Assembly (NCBI RefSeq): GCF_902806685.2
Contig: NC_048555.1
Coordinates: 2,728,001 to 2,792,000, forward strand
Reading direction: 5' to 3'
Source: Maniola hyperantus
Taxonomy: Eukaryota; Arthropoda; Insecta; Lepidoptera; Nymphalidae
DNA length: 64,000 nucleotides
The stretch's first letter is position 1. The number at the start of each line of letters is the position of its first letter. The translations under genes and the position numbers were made by a program. The notes under the pieces are model-generated. The model was given only the letters and a program-made list of their open reading frames with translations, was not told where the DNA came from and made no database searches. Of the stretch, positions 55,601-63,800 are shown piece by piece.

Positions 55601-56720
55601 AGTTACACTGCATCTAATGTCTTGGTTAGCCGTGACTTATGTGGCGATGCTACAATATAATTATCTTAGACGCTCTCTTGTAACATATAAATTTCTATGC
55701 TTTGTTATACGCCCCCTTTTTGCTGTCGACAATTCACAGAAACCTTTTTACCTAAATACGAGAAGGTTACACGTTTAGTTGTCTATGAAGATAGTATGAA
55801 TGTTGTTTGTATGTTGATCGATTCATCTGTTCCCTTCAACAGACAGACACAGATATTAGTATGGAAGTATGGATTTCTAAATTGTCTCTGGTCTGGTCTG
55901 GCCTCCCAGTCTACGGCCGTAGCTATATTAGTAATGTGGGCTCTTCTCAGACCTGGGCGCGTTTGGAACCCTCGTAGCTTTAGTTTTAAGTTTGCGTTAT
56001 AATTATTACCACTATATCTTACAAATCCAACATCTGATTATCAAAAAGAGTTTATTACCTATTTTGAATAAATCATTTAACTTTGACTTTGACATGAATT
56101 TTAAGTGCAATAATGTAAAAAAACATTTTCCGTGAAAAATAGCATGTGAAATAGGAGAAGAAAAAATAATAATTTCACCAAATGAAAATGATTTCAAAGT
56201 AGCATTAAGACTCATCTCTGGTATATATTGTCTTAGAAAATGAGACACCTTTTTGCTTGTCTAATTTTAATAATGCGAAGATGCCCTCGACCGTGAAGTT
56301 ACTGTGACATTCTCAAATAGGGCCCGGCAAAGTCGAGGCGACGATGTCAGCTTTTGAAATGGAGTTTTTATCTCAATCACTTGCTCGATCTTCACGTTTT
56401 TAAAAGCTGAGTCTTATTTTTAGAGCTAAAGACACATCAAAGCTCATCAAGAGTTTTTTTCAAACTCATTTTAGTTTTACAAGACTCCCCAATCTTATTT
56501 TACTTTTTTTTGCAACTTCATAAAGCTTTGAGTTTTAACCGCGACTTTGCGTACAGTTTTGTTTTGTCGTGGTAAGTACTAAAATAATTTTTCGTTTGGG
56601 GTAATGTTTCTAGGAGTAATTTAATTAACAACAAGTGTTATCAAATTGACAGGTGACAAACAAACATGCACCTTTTAATTTATCAAATTATAATATCTAA
56701 TATGTATACAATATTATCTA
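55601..56720. other. Unassigned, one retroelement scrap
   Basis: 55930-55990 is the reverse of the scrap at 10190 ('gtgggctcttctcagacctgggcgcgtttggaaccctcgtagc'). The 101-codon frame at 55697-56002 runs into that scrap and is not a gene. 56270-56360 is moderately GC-rich but unrecognised. Confidence 0.35.
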
Positions 56721-56721
56721 A

Positions 56722-56961
56722 ATACATAAAAGGAAAAGGTGACTGACTGACTGACTGATCTATCAACGCACAGCTCAAACTATATAACTAAACGATTTTT
56801 ATTTTTATTTTATTTTTATTGGACGGATCGGGCTGAAATATGGCACCGCAGATAGATAGCTATTATGACGTAAGCGTCCGCTAAGAAAGGATTTTTGAAA
56901 ATTCCACCCCTAAGGGTGTGAAAAGGGGTTTGAAATTTGTGTAGTCGCGAGCATAAGCTAG
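56722..56961 (+). repeat. Helitron-like H1 with a small AT insertion
   Basis: (GACT)n, 'gatctatcaacgcacagctcaaact', then about 40 bases of (ATTTTT)-rich DNA, then 'ggacggatcgggctgaaat' ... 'cccctaagggtgtgaaaaggggtttg' ... gcataagCTAG|T. The 'ccacgcggacgaa' half of the hairpin is lost. Confidence 0.6.
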
Positions 56962-57179
56962 TTGTAAATAAAATAATTAAGGAAACAAACTTTAAGTAAG
57001 TAAATAAGTAATTCGTTGGGAATTAGAATGCAGTAAGAAGTGGACACAATAATAATTATTACCTATTATATTGAACACAATTACATTGACTTACAGATTC
57101 ATAGACAAGATATCTTTTGTTTAACGCAGTTAGCTAATATTAAACAACATTAAATTATAAGTAAATATTTTCATGTTGA

Positions 57180-57775
57180 AAGTTGTGATAGCCTAGTGGT
57201 TAGGACGTCCGCCTTCTAATTGGAGGTCGGGGGTTCGATACCAGGCACGCACCTCTAACTTTTTGGAGTTGTATGTGCGTTTTAAGTAATTAAATATCTC
57301 ACTTGCTTTAACGGTGAAGGAAAACATCGTGAGAAAACCTGCATGCCTGAGAGTCTCCATAATGTTCTCAAAGGTGTGTGAAGTCTACCAATCCGCACAT
57401 GGCCAGCGTGGTAGAGACTATGGCCAAAACCCTTCTCACTCTGAGTGGAGACCAGTGCTCTGTACCCGTAGTACAAGATTTTACGTCTCGCCAAACCAAA
57501 CCAAATTCGAGAGTCGAAATACTTCCGCGTTACAGTAAACTGGATCTTAAATGCCTTGTTTTAAAGCTCAAGTTTGTCTTCACTTCTACAGCCAGCGCTC
57601 CAAGCGGAAACATTGCGAAATTAAAATCAGTGGCATTGAATATTTGACTTCAATTCAAGGCTGTTTAGCTCCATTTTACTGTAACGCGGAAGTATTTCGA
57701 CTCTCGAATTTGGTTTCGTTTGGTGAGACGTAAAATCTTGTACTACGGGTACTGTAGTGAGGTTGATGATGATGA
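57180..57775 (+). repeat. SINE S1 split by a 285-bp MITE
   Basis: 57180-57462 is the SINE from its head ('gtgatagcctagtggttaggacgtccgcc', box B GGTTCGATACC) to 'gagaccagtgctctg'. 57752-57775 resumes 'ctgtagtgagg' and ends in (GAT)n. Everything between is the MITE, so the SINE is the older of the two. Confidence 0.7.
57465..57749. mobile_element. 285-bp TIR MITE (family M), inserted in a SINE
   Basis: Ends CCCGTAGTACAAGATTTTACG / CGTAAAATCTTGTACTACGGG with TA on each side (57463-57464, 57750-57751). In opposite orientation to the copy at 43202, judged by the interior ('ccagcgctccaagcggaaac' here, inverse there). The 89- and 60-codon frames across it are incidental. Confidence 0.7.
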
Positions 57776-58057
57776 TGAAATATTTTCATAAACAAACTTA
57801 GATGTTCCTTTCCACGTTATTTACTCCTGCAAAAGTCGAGCGCGATAGCTATCGTGATTAATCACGTAATAAAATTAGCTCGCAATAAACATGCTTTGTT
57901 TATAACATATTGCGGCGATGTATCATAAATCTGAAACAGTCTTAATATGAAACGCAAATTTTCATACCCCTTTTCAACCCCTACTATTTATTATAGTACT
58001 TTATTATTTAAACTAGCTATGATAGCCTAGTCGTAATAGGCAGAATTTGGCTGTACC
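57776..58057. other. No gene recognised
   Basis: A SINE S1 head scrap ('agctatgatagcctagtcg') at about 58014. Confidence 0.35.
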
Positions 58058-58203
58058 CAGTGGCGTGCAGGTCATAGAGGCATAAATGCACTGCTTACCC
58101 CAGTTGTAATAGCTTAATGCAAATTTTACATTATGACCTGCCAGTAAACAGGTTCCTACCTAACTAATGCCTACCCTGGCTTCAAACCCTGTGCACGCCA
58201 CTG
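58058..58203. mobile_element. hAT-type MITE with CAGTGGCG ends, copy 2
   Basis: Ends CAGTGGCGTGCA / TGCACGCCACTG, 146 bp. Flanks gctgtacc (58050-58057) and tctgtacc (58204-58211) are an 8-bp target duplication with one change. CAGTG termini and 8-bp duplications fit the hAT superfamily. Confidence 0.65.
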
Positions 58204-58299
58204 TCTGTACCTACCTTTTTTGTTTTTGTAACATCCCCACTGTTTACCCATATTAAGAAAAAGGGGAAAAAGACAAGAAACTTGAATTTGAAAGACTTC

Positions 58300-58790
58300 A
58301 GCCTAGTAGTCGGGAGGCCGGGAGTTTGATCCCGGGCAGCACCTCTAATTTTAAGTAAGTTTAAGTTATAATAATTATGAACATATTTTTTTTTTATTTT
58401 TTTTTATTGAAAATATTACAATCTAATTACTATACAAATCATGCCCGCGTGGAATGGTGCCAAGAATACTGGCTGAATTTCCGCGCTGGACAGCCAGGCT
58501 GATCCGTTGCGCAAAAAATGAGCCAGCCCTTCTGTCATCAGATGAGGCTAACATGTCTCGTAATTTTTTTTGCACTAGGACTCCATGGCGCCATTTTTAA
58601 TTAAATATCACTTGCTTTAACGGTGAAGGAAAACATCGTGAGGAAACCTGCATCATGCATGCCTGAGAGTTCTCCATAATGTTCTCAAATGTGCGTAGTC
58701 TGCCAATCCGCATTTGCCAAGCGTGGTAGACTATCATTGGTCAAACCCTTTTCATTCTGAGAGGAGACCCATGCTCAGTAGTGAATCATT
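58300..58790 (+). repeat. SINE S1 split by a non-LTR retrotransposon tail
   Basis: Head at 58305-58360 ('cttcagcctagtagtcggg', box B 'GTTTGATCCCGGGCAGC') and body from 58601 ('aattaaatatcacttgctttaacggtgaagg') to 'gctcagtagtg'. The insert at about 58385-58600 is reverse-oriented: (T)n, 'ttgaaaatattacaatctaattactatac', 'tggacagccaggctgatccgttgcgcaaaaaatgagcc', 'ggactccatggcgcca'. Confidence 0.6.
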
Positions 58791-58794
58791 GTCC

Positions 58795-58938
58795 TTCATC
58801 ACGTCGCAACGGATTGGATTTTTTTCATGGGTATAGTTAAAAATCTGGAAAGTGATATAGGCTACTTTTTATCCCGGAAAAACAAAGAGTTCTTAAAACT
58901 CTAATTTACGCGAACGAACTCGCGGGCATCAGCTAGTT
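58795..58938 (+). repeat. Helitron-like H3, 5'-truncated
   Basis: 'tgtccttcatcacgtcgcaacgg' ... 'tatcccggaaaaacaaagagttc' ... 'acgcgaacgaactcgcgggcatcagCTAG|T'. Confidence 0.55.
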
Positions 58939-59222
58939 TACTATATAGCTCTAAGCGATGATCGCAATGTTTCAATCACAAGTTTTGTAATACAGGCACT
59001 TTCCTACTACGCTTTGCAAAACTATTACAACATTCTTTATGCAAATTTGATGCAAAGTAAGATATTTTCCTTTTGGTGTTATTTATTGCTGTAAATGGTA
59101 TACAAGTGATTGCTATCGTGATTAATTAGGTATTAAAATTAGCGTTTAATAAATAGTTAGGTAAACGAGTAATAATAGCAGCTATGTTTCATACTGGAAA
59201 TACCTACGTGTTAATTAATTGA
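58939..59222. other. No gene recognised
   Basis: AT-rich. Confidence 0.3.
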
Positions 59223-59434
59223 TCCATACTAATATTATAAATGCGAAAGTGTGTCTGTCTGTCTGCTAGCTTTTCACGGCCCAACCGTTTAACCGATGTT
59301 GATGAAATTTGGTACAGCGTTAGCTTATATCCCGGGGAAGAACATAGGCCACTTTTTATCCCGAAAAATTAAAGAGTTCCCACGGGATTAAAAAAACCTA
59401 AATCCACGCGGACGAAGTCGCGGGCATCAGCTAG
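59223..59434 (+). repeat. Helitron-like element H2, complete
   Basis: A|TCCATACTAATATTATAAATG at the start. 'gctagcttttcacggcccaacc', 'cccggggaagaacatagg', hairpin 'cgcggacgaagtcgcg', then ggcatcagCTAG|T. The cleanest H2 copy here: host A before and T after, no target duplication, as expected of a Helitron. Confidence 0.7.
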
Positions 59435-59509
59435 TTTCCCATATTGTTGTAATTTATGTGCTTTTTGAGCAATTTGACATTCATATGCATTATCGGTGAA
59501 AAAGAAACA

Positions 59510-59665
59510 TCTGAAAAATGTATGCCTCAAAGTTTTGCATACCTACCTACCTAATGTTCACAGAGGTGTTGAAGTCTGCCAATCAACACCTTGGTCATTG
59601 TGATGGACTATGGCCTAATACCTTCTTATTATGTGCCAGTAGGTAGCCGGCGATGATTGATTGCT
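59510..59665 (+). repeat. SINE S1 3' scrap
   Basis: 'tgttcacagaggtgttgaagtctgccaatc', 'gatggactatggcctaatacc', 'gtaggtagccggcgatg'. Confidence 0.45.
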
Positions 59666-59974
59666 CCCATATATTGCTATAAAATATTGGTACGTAGAAA
59701 AATTAATCGACAAAATAAATTCTAAGCTTTCAACGCACATCAGAAATTTATGATGTGTTCGGATTCGCGTCACATAAGTACATAAAATTCCATCTGAGTC
59801 AAGCCAGGCGTATCAGCTTGTAATCTAGATTTATAAAATGAAAAGGTGACTGACTGACTGACTGACGGATCTATCAACGCACAGATCAAACTACAAGACG
59901 GATCGGGCTGGGCACGCAGATAGCTATTATGACGTAGGCATCTGCTAAGAAAGGATTTTTGAAAATTCAACCCC

Positions 59975-59977
59975 TAA
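59975..59977 (+). repeat. Target-site duplication, left copy (TAA)
   Basis: TAA directly before the left terminal repeat; the same TAA is at 62676-62678. Three-base T(A/T)A duplications are the mark of PIF/Harbinger insertion. Confidence 0.85.
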
Positions 59978-60000
59978 TGGTCAGTTCACATTATTCCAGT
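59978..60000 (+). repeat. Harbinger left terminal inverted repeat
   Basis: 23 bp, begins TGGTCAGTTCAC and ends TATTCCAGT. One mismatch (A versus G at position 6) to the right end at 62653-62675. Confidence 0.85.
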
Positions 60001-60070
60001 CCAGTAATCCAGCGAGTTAATCCAGTCCAGTGCTGGACTGGATTATATCGTCCACATTATTCCAGTCATT
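59995..60070 (+). repeat. Left subterminal CCAGT/ACTGG motif cluster
   Basis: Repeated 'ccagtccagt', 'aatccag', 'tggactggatta', 'attccagtcatt' in both orientations. The same words are concentrated at the right end. Probable binding sites for the transposase or the MADF partner (inference). Confidence 0.55.
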
Positions 60071-60104
60071 CAAAAGCTGTTAGATCGGTAACACTATAGT
60101 GACA

Positions 60105-60560
60105 ATGCTTTCAAGAAAGGAGTTTAGAAATTGTTTTAAAACTGTTCAATTATTACTGTTAGAAGAAGTAACTGATGTAGTTGAAGAAGAACTAAAAAGA
60201 AAAAAGCGGATTTGGGTGAGAAACTGGATAAGCGAAAGAAATGTAAAAGGAGGCTCAACAATGCTTTTGCAACAGCTGAAATCAGAAGATGCCTATGAAT
60301 ATAGATTGGCAATGAGAATGACAGCAGAAAATTTTGAGGAGTTGTTATCATTAATTTCAAACAATATTCAACGTAACGATACATTATTAAGAGATGCCAT
60401 ACCTGCAAAATTAAAACTAGAAGTCACTCTATCCTTTTTATCTACTGGAAATAGTTACAGAAGCCTCAGTCATCTGTTTCGGTTGCCAAAATCATCTATA
60501 TCGCAAATCATATCAGAAGTTTGTCAAGAAATAAAAAGGGCATTAAAAGATCACATCAAG
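60105..60560 (+). CDS. Harbinger transposase, exon 1
   Basis: First ATG of the frame (aca-ATG context), 152 codons, ending exactly at a codon border before donor aag|GTAACT. This is the N-terminal helical part of PIF/Harbinger (HARBI1-type) transposases: a basic/aromatic stretch (KKRIWVRNW), RLAMRMTAENFEELL, 'RDAIPAKLKLEVTLSFLSTG' and the helix-turn-helix-like SYRSLSHLFRLPKSSISQII, thought to contact DNA. The open frame runs on into the intron to 60671, but the splice is required to reach the catalytic part. The minus-strand 90-codon frame here is a shadow. Confidence 0.88.
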
Positions 60561-60573
60561 GTAACTAATTTTC

Positions 60574-60579
60574 TTTATT
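60574..60579 (-). terminator. Poly(A) signal for the MADF gene
   Basis: AATAAA on the minus strand (TTTATT on plus), 33 bases beyond the MADF stop codon and inside the transposase intron. Confidence 0.5.
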
Positions 60580-60611
60580 ATAATTTCCTCATACTTAACA
60601 CTATTTCACAT

Positions 60612-61130
60612 TTAAGCTTGATTGAAAGCATTCATAATAATATTGGCGTATTCTGTATCTTCACACAATAAATTAAGTGAATCATCAGTGGCTTGGGTGT
60701 CTGTAGTAGATGCTGGACTCATTGAAAATGTATTAGAACTTGGACCAGGCGCTTGTAGTATGTGAGAATAACTCGTATTACTAAATCTCAAATCGTTCAG
60801 TCTACATTTTGTTACCACTTTTTGTATTTCTTCTTGGCCTAGGATAGCCTGTTCTGTGGAAAGTTTTCTTAATTGCGTTGCAATGTATTTTCCAAAGATA
60901 TCAAATTCATCTTCCTCTCTTTCTGAGTTGGAGAAGTCATTTTTGATCTCCTTCATGTTTTTGACAATTGCAGATAACTCTGTTAATCTAGACTTCTTCT
61001 TTCGTGGTTCCGGTGCAGAAGTTTCCGGTGTAGGAGTTTCCGGTGTAGGAGTTTCTGGTGTAGGAGTTTCTGGTGCAAAAGCGGAGGGATCGTCATCAGC
61101 CCGCACTCTAGATTGAGATTCTGTATTTTC
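60612..61130 (-). CDS. MADF-BESS protein, exon 2 (C-terminal part)
   Basis: Begins after acceptor attttattttCAG at a codon border and runs 172 codons to TAA (60614-60612); residues 112-283 of the protein. In order: an acidic linker, a PETPT repeat (four PET units, about 131-149), a basic patch RKKKSR (154-159, possible nuclear signal), and a BESS-like helix pair (DEFDIFGKYIATQL...LGQEEIQKVV, about 186-217). A Ser/Thr-rich, acidic tail follows. BESS motifs mediate protein-protein contact in MADF-BESS factors. The whole exon sits in the transposase intron. The plus-strand 86-codon frame here is its shadow. Confidence 0.8.
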   Translation of the reverse strand, partial: ENTESQSRVRADDDPSAFAPETPTPETPTPETPTPETSAPEPRKKKSRLTELSAIVKNMKEIKNDFSNSEREEDEFDIFGKYIATQLRKLSTEQAILGQEEIQKVVTKCRLNDLRFSNTSYSHILQAPGPSSNTFSMSPASTTDTQATDDSLNLLCEDTEYANIIMNAFNQA

Positions 61131-61159
61131 CTGAAAATAAAATTATTATTTTATTACAG

Positions 61160-61933
61160 GTACCAAGTACGCCACTCGAATGGGGACAAATCGAGAAAGG
61201 ATTTCGGAATAAGTGGAACTTTCCCCTTTGCTACGGAGCGATTGATGGAAAACATATTAAAATTACGGGCTCCAAGGAGTATGGAAGTGTGAATTTTAAT
61301 TATAAAAAAGATAATAGCATTGTTTTAATGGCACTTGTAGACCACGATTATTGCTTTACCTATATCAACGTAGGAGCAAATGGAAGTGCATCTGATGGTG
61401 GTATTTTCAAAAACTGTTCTATCTATAATCAATTGGAAACTAGCGGCTTTATACCAGAAGGAGGGGTAATTGTAGCTGATGCTGCCTTTCCATTAAAAAC
61501 ATACATGATGAAACCATATCCTGGGCCCAATTTAAGTTTTGAAGAAAAAATATTTAATTACAGATTATCACGTGCCAGACGCATTGTCGAAAATGCTTTT
61601 GGAATATTAGCAAACCGATTTCGAGTTTTCGAAAAGGCTATTTCGACAAAGATAGATACTGTGGATCACATTGTATTTGCAGCTTGTTCTCTACACAACT
61701 GGTTACGAAAAAAGTCGAGCGCTTATCTAACTACTTGTTCTGTTGACCGCGATGATATTGATACCCACAGTTTGATTGAAGGTATGTGGAGAACTGACGT
61801 ACGCGGTTTAAACAGTATCACACAGCAAGGCAGTAACCATTCATCGTTAAGTGCAAGAGAGAAAAGAACACAGTATACTAATTATTTTGTGAACGAAGGG
61901 AAAGTACCGTGGCAAAATAATATGATTTTTTAA
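61160..61933 (+). CDS. Harbinger transposase, exon 2 (catalytic domain)
   Basis: Begins after acceptor attattttattaCAG, in frame with exon 1, residues 153-409. It opens VPSTPLEWGQIEKGF, then WNFPLCYGAIDGKHIKI. Catalytic residues by family pattern: D181 (GAIDGKHI), D259 (VADAAFPL) and E296 (RRIVENAFGILANRF), spacing 77 and 36. The typical VDHDYCFTYINVGANGSASD strand lies between. Matches DDE_Tnp_4-type PIF/Harbinger nucleases, which cut and paste the element at TNA sites. No stop or frameshift. Stop TAA at 61931-61933. Confidence 0.9.
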   Translation, partial: VPSTPLEWGQIEKGFRNKWNFPLCYGAIDGKHIKITGSKEYGSVNFNYKKDNSIVLMALVDHDYCFTYINVGANGSASDGGIFKNCSIYNQLETSGFIPEGGVIVADAAFPLKTYMMKPYPGPNLSFEEKIFNYRLSRARRIVENAFGILANRFRVFEKAISTKIDTVDHIVFAACSLHNWLRKKSSAYLTTCSVDRDDIDTHSLIEGMWRTDVRGLNSITQQGSNHSSLSAREKRTQYTNYFVNEGKVPWQNNMIF

Positions 61934-62033
61934 AAAGTAGGTAACTGTAAATTTTATAGTCACTGGTTGTAGACGAAAATTCATTTCAATTTATCATTCA
62001 TTCTAAATAATCTTAGAATTATATAATTTCATT

Positions 62034-62039
62034 AATAAA
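62034..62039 (+). terminator. Poly(A) signal for the transposase gene
   Basis: AATAAA 101 bases after the transposase stop, inside the MADF intron and before MADF exon 1. Confidence 0.5.
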
Positions 62040-62071
62040 TTCTGAATAATTTAATTTCTTAACAAACAAAC

Positions 62072-62404
62072 CTGTACTTTTCTTTTCACCATTGCATTTC
62101 TTATAAATGAATTGAACTCGGCGAACCATTTTATCTTCGGCTGGTAAACATCACCACTAGCACCAGAAGTGGAGGATTTTTTAATCTTGTCCAGTTCAAG
62201 GTAGTATGTAGATCGCATACTTTTTATTTTATTTTTTACATCTTCTACAGTAAAACCTTCTATTTGCATACCCTCACAAATTTTTTGCAGGGCGGATTGG
62301 CGCATGCCTTTGTGTTTATAAAATTCTGAAGTGATATCCCACAGACACACATGTTCTCTATACAAAGAAACAAACAGAAGAGTTTGGTTTTCAGTTAATT
62401 TCAT
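62072..62404 (-). CDS. MADF-BESS protein, exon 1 (MADF domain)
   Basis: ATG at 62404 in a good context (aacaATG). 111 codons end at a codon border before donor cag|GTTTGT. Residues about 9-103 form a MADF (Myb/SANT-like) DNA-binding domain: LLFVSLYREHVCLWDI, ALQKICEGM, VEDVKNKIKSMRSTYYLEL and PKIKWFAEFNSFI, the usual three-helix pattern of aromatic and basic residues. PIF/Harbinger elements need a Myb-like second protein that binds the ends and helps the transposase into the nucleus (family knowledge); in insects this partner is often MADF-type. Without splicing the frame would add only six residues before a stop. Confidence 0.85.
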
Positions 62405-62464
62405 TGTTAGGAATTAGCTATAGAACTCCACAAAAAACAACAATGCGTGTTCACTGTAAAACGT

Positions 62465-62665
62465 GTAATCAAGCACTGGATTGGCCGTTCACACTATTCC
62501 AGTGGCGCTGGAATGGGCGAGCTGGAATGAAAAATAGACCGTCATTCCAGTCACTGGACTGGATTGATCACTGGAATGGGTACATTCCAGTGCAGGTTCA
62601 CATTGTTCCAGTAGCATTCCAGCACTGGACTGGAATGCTGGACTGGAATGCTACTGGAATAATGT
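62465..62665. repeat. Right subterminal motif array of the Harbinger element
   Basis: At least a dozen copies of (A)TTCCAGT or its inverse ACTGGAAT, several as back-to-back pairs ('cactggactgg', 'ccagcactggactgg'), plus 'gttcaca' twice. Denser than the left cluster. The minus frame of 132 codons reaching 62551 is only partly here and not a gene. Confidence 0.6.
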
Positions 62666-62675
62666 GAACCGACCA
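62653..62675 (-). repeat. Harbinger right terminal inverted repeat
   Basis: Inverse of the left end with one mismatch; followed directly by TAA (62676-62678). Confidence 0.85.
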
Positions 62676-62742
62676 TAAGGGGGTGAAGTAGGGGTTTGAA
62701 ATTTGTGTAGTCCATGCGGACGAAGTCGCAAGCATAAGCTAG

Positions 62743-63454
62743 TATAGGTATAATTCCGTTCCGGGTGTCTTCATCACTGTAGGTAGGTAGGTAGGTAGGT
62801 ATATGGCGCCAAAATGGCGATAATTTAATACAGCAATTTATATGCTTCAGACTGTCAGTCAGGAGTCCTTTATCATAACGTTCAATGCCACGACAAAACA
62901 GTCTTTGCCCAATTATTTTATTGTATCCGACGAAAAAAGGAAGGAACATGATACGAAAGAATGATATATTTAAGTTGATTAGTAGCTCGAAATGTCTACT
63001 GTTCTACTGAATTGTGTAAAGAAATGATATAATCGTCAAAGGGATTCCTTTCTTGTGTTTTACTCGATTCAGATGAAAAGTAGCTGATGTTTTAAGTAAA
63101 GCTTCACAAGCGACTTTATCAGTTCAGCTTGAGGTTTTAAGTAAAAAATTGTTTGAAAGTAGACCACGATCGTGGTTCAAAGCGCATAAGCCTTTATTCC
63201 TTTGTACAAAAGCATAGAGCAAAAGGCTCTGTCTAGACCAGTCTGTCTGGTCGAAGCGTTTCATATTCTGCTCCTGTGGCATTTTTTATTAGTCAAAAGG
63301 GGTAATCGTCCTTAAAGATATCTTGGAAGGATTTCTGTACTTAGACTGCTTTTGTAAGGTACTAACAAATTTACACAGAAGTGTACATTAGGAGATTCGG
63401 GATATAAAAAAGGAATATTTAGAGTTTATGAATAGACGAGAATATTGCAAGGTT
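62743..63454. other. No gene recognised
   Basis: (TAGG)n at about 62781-62801. The remainder is apparently unique, presumably still intron of the minus-strand transporter gene if that gene continues rightwards. Confidence 0.3.
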
Positions 63455-63800
63455 TTTTTTTTTAATAGAGATAGCGAGCAAACGAGCAGGAGTACCTGAT
63501 GTTATGTGACTACCGCCGCCCATGAACATTTGCAGCAACCAGAGGAACTGCCGATGCGTTGCCAGGCTTTCAGGAATTTGTTGGTCCGCCCCTTGAATAA
63601 CCCCATGTTGTAATCTAGTGGGAACACCGCCGCTGGGTTGATTGATTCCACAGTTTACATGTGCGTGGAAAGAAGGATCTGGCACAATCGACGGTCGAAG
63701 TGCACCAGACACCCAGGTGGTGAGGGTGAAATTGCTTACGGTGGCGCGCGGTGCGGTTGTGGAAAAAAGAGGGGGGAATGAGGTGCATGTTTAGCCTTTT
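63455..63800 (-). repeat. Non-LTR retrotransposon 3' part (reverse)
   Basis: (T)n then 'agagatagcgagcaaacgagcagg', 'gtgactaccgccgcccatgaacatttgcagcaacc', 'ttgttggtccgccccttgaataaccccatgttgtaatc', 'cacccaggtggtgagggtgaaattgcttacggtggcgcgcggtgcggttg'. The minus frame (97 codons, 63419-63712) spans most of it, but its edges are not gene-like. Class not assigned; a shorter copy lies at 54430. Confidence 0.55.

Larger units (their letters stand above)
59978..62675 (+). mobile_element. PIF/Harbinger transposon, apparently complete
   Basis: 2698 bp. The ends are 23-bp inverted repeats beginning TGGTCAGTTCACATT (left) and TGGTCGGTTCACATT (right, inverse strand), one mismatch. It encodes a spliced DDE transposase on the plus strand (60105-61933) and a spliced MADF protein on the minus strand (62404-60612). 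Both appear open throughout, and termini and target duplication are sharp, so it is recent and may be autonomous. Each gene starts close to its own end of the element (127 and 271 bp in), just inside the subterminal CCAGT arrays, which probably also act as promoter surroundings. Confidence 0.9.
59826..62742 (+). repeat. Helitron-like H1 that hosts the Harbinger transposon
   Basis: The left part 59826-59977 has (GACT)n, 'gatctatcaacgcacag', 'tatgacgtaggcatctgctaagaaagg' and stops at 'aacccctaa'. The right part 62679-62742 resumes 'gggggtgaagtaggggtttgaaatttgtg' and ends gcataagCTAG|T. Joined, they read 'cccctaagggggtgaa', just as uninterrupted H1 copies do (for example near 7018), so the empty site is known. 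Confidence 0.8.

Noticed and set aside
55697..56002. 101-codon plus frame
   Set aside because: Its last third is a retroelement scrap also found at 10190 and 44034; the rest has no recognised content.
60136..60408. 90-codon minus frame, hydrophobic
   Set aside because: Shadow of transposase exon 1 on the opposite strand.
62551..62949. 132-codon minus frame
   Set aside because: It runs across the right end of the Harbinger element, its target site and the host repeat, so it cannot be one functional unit.
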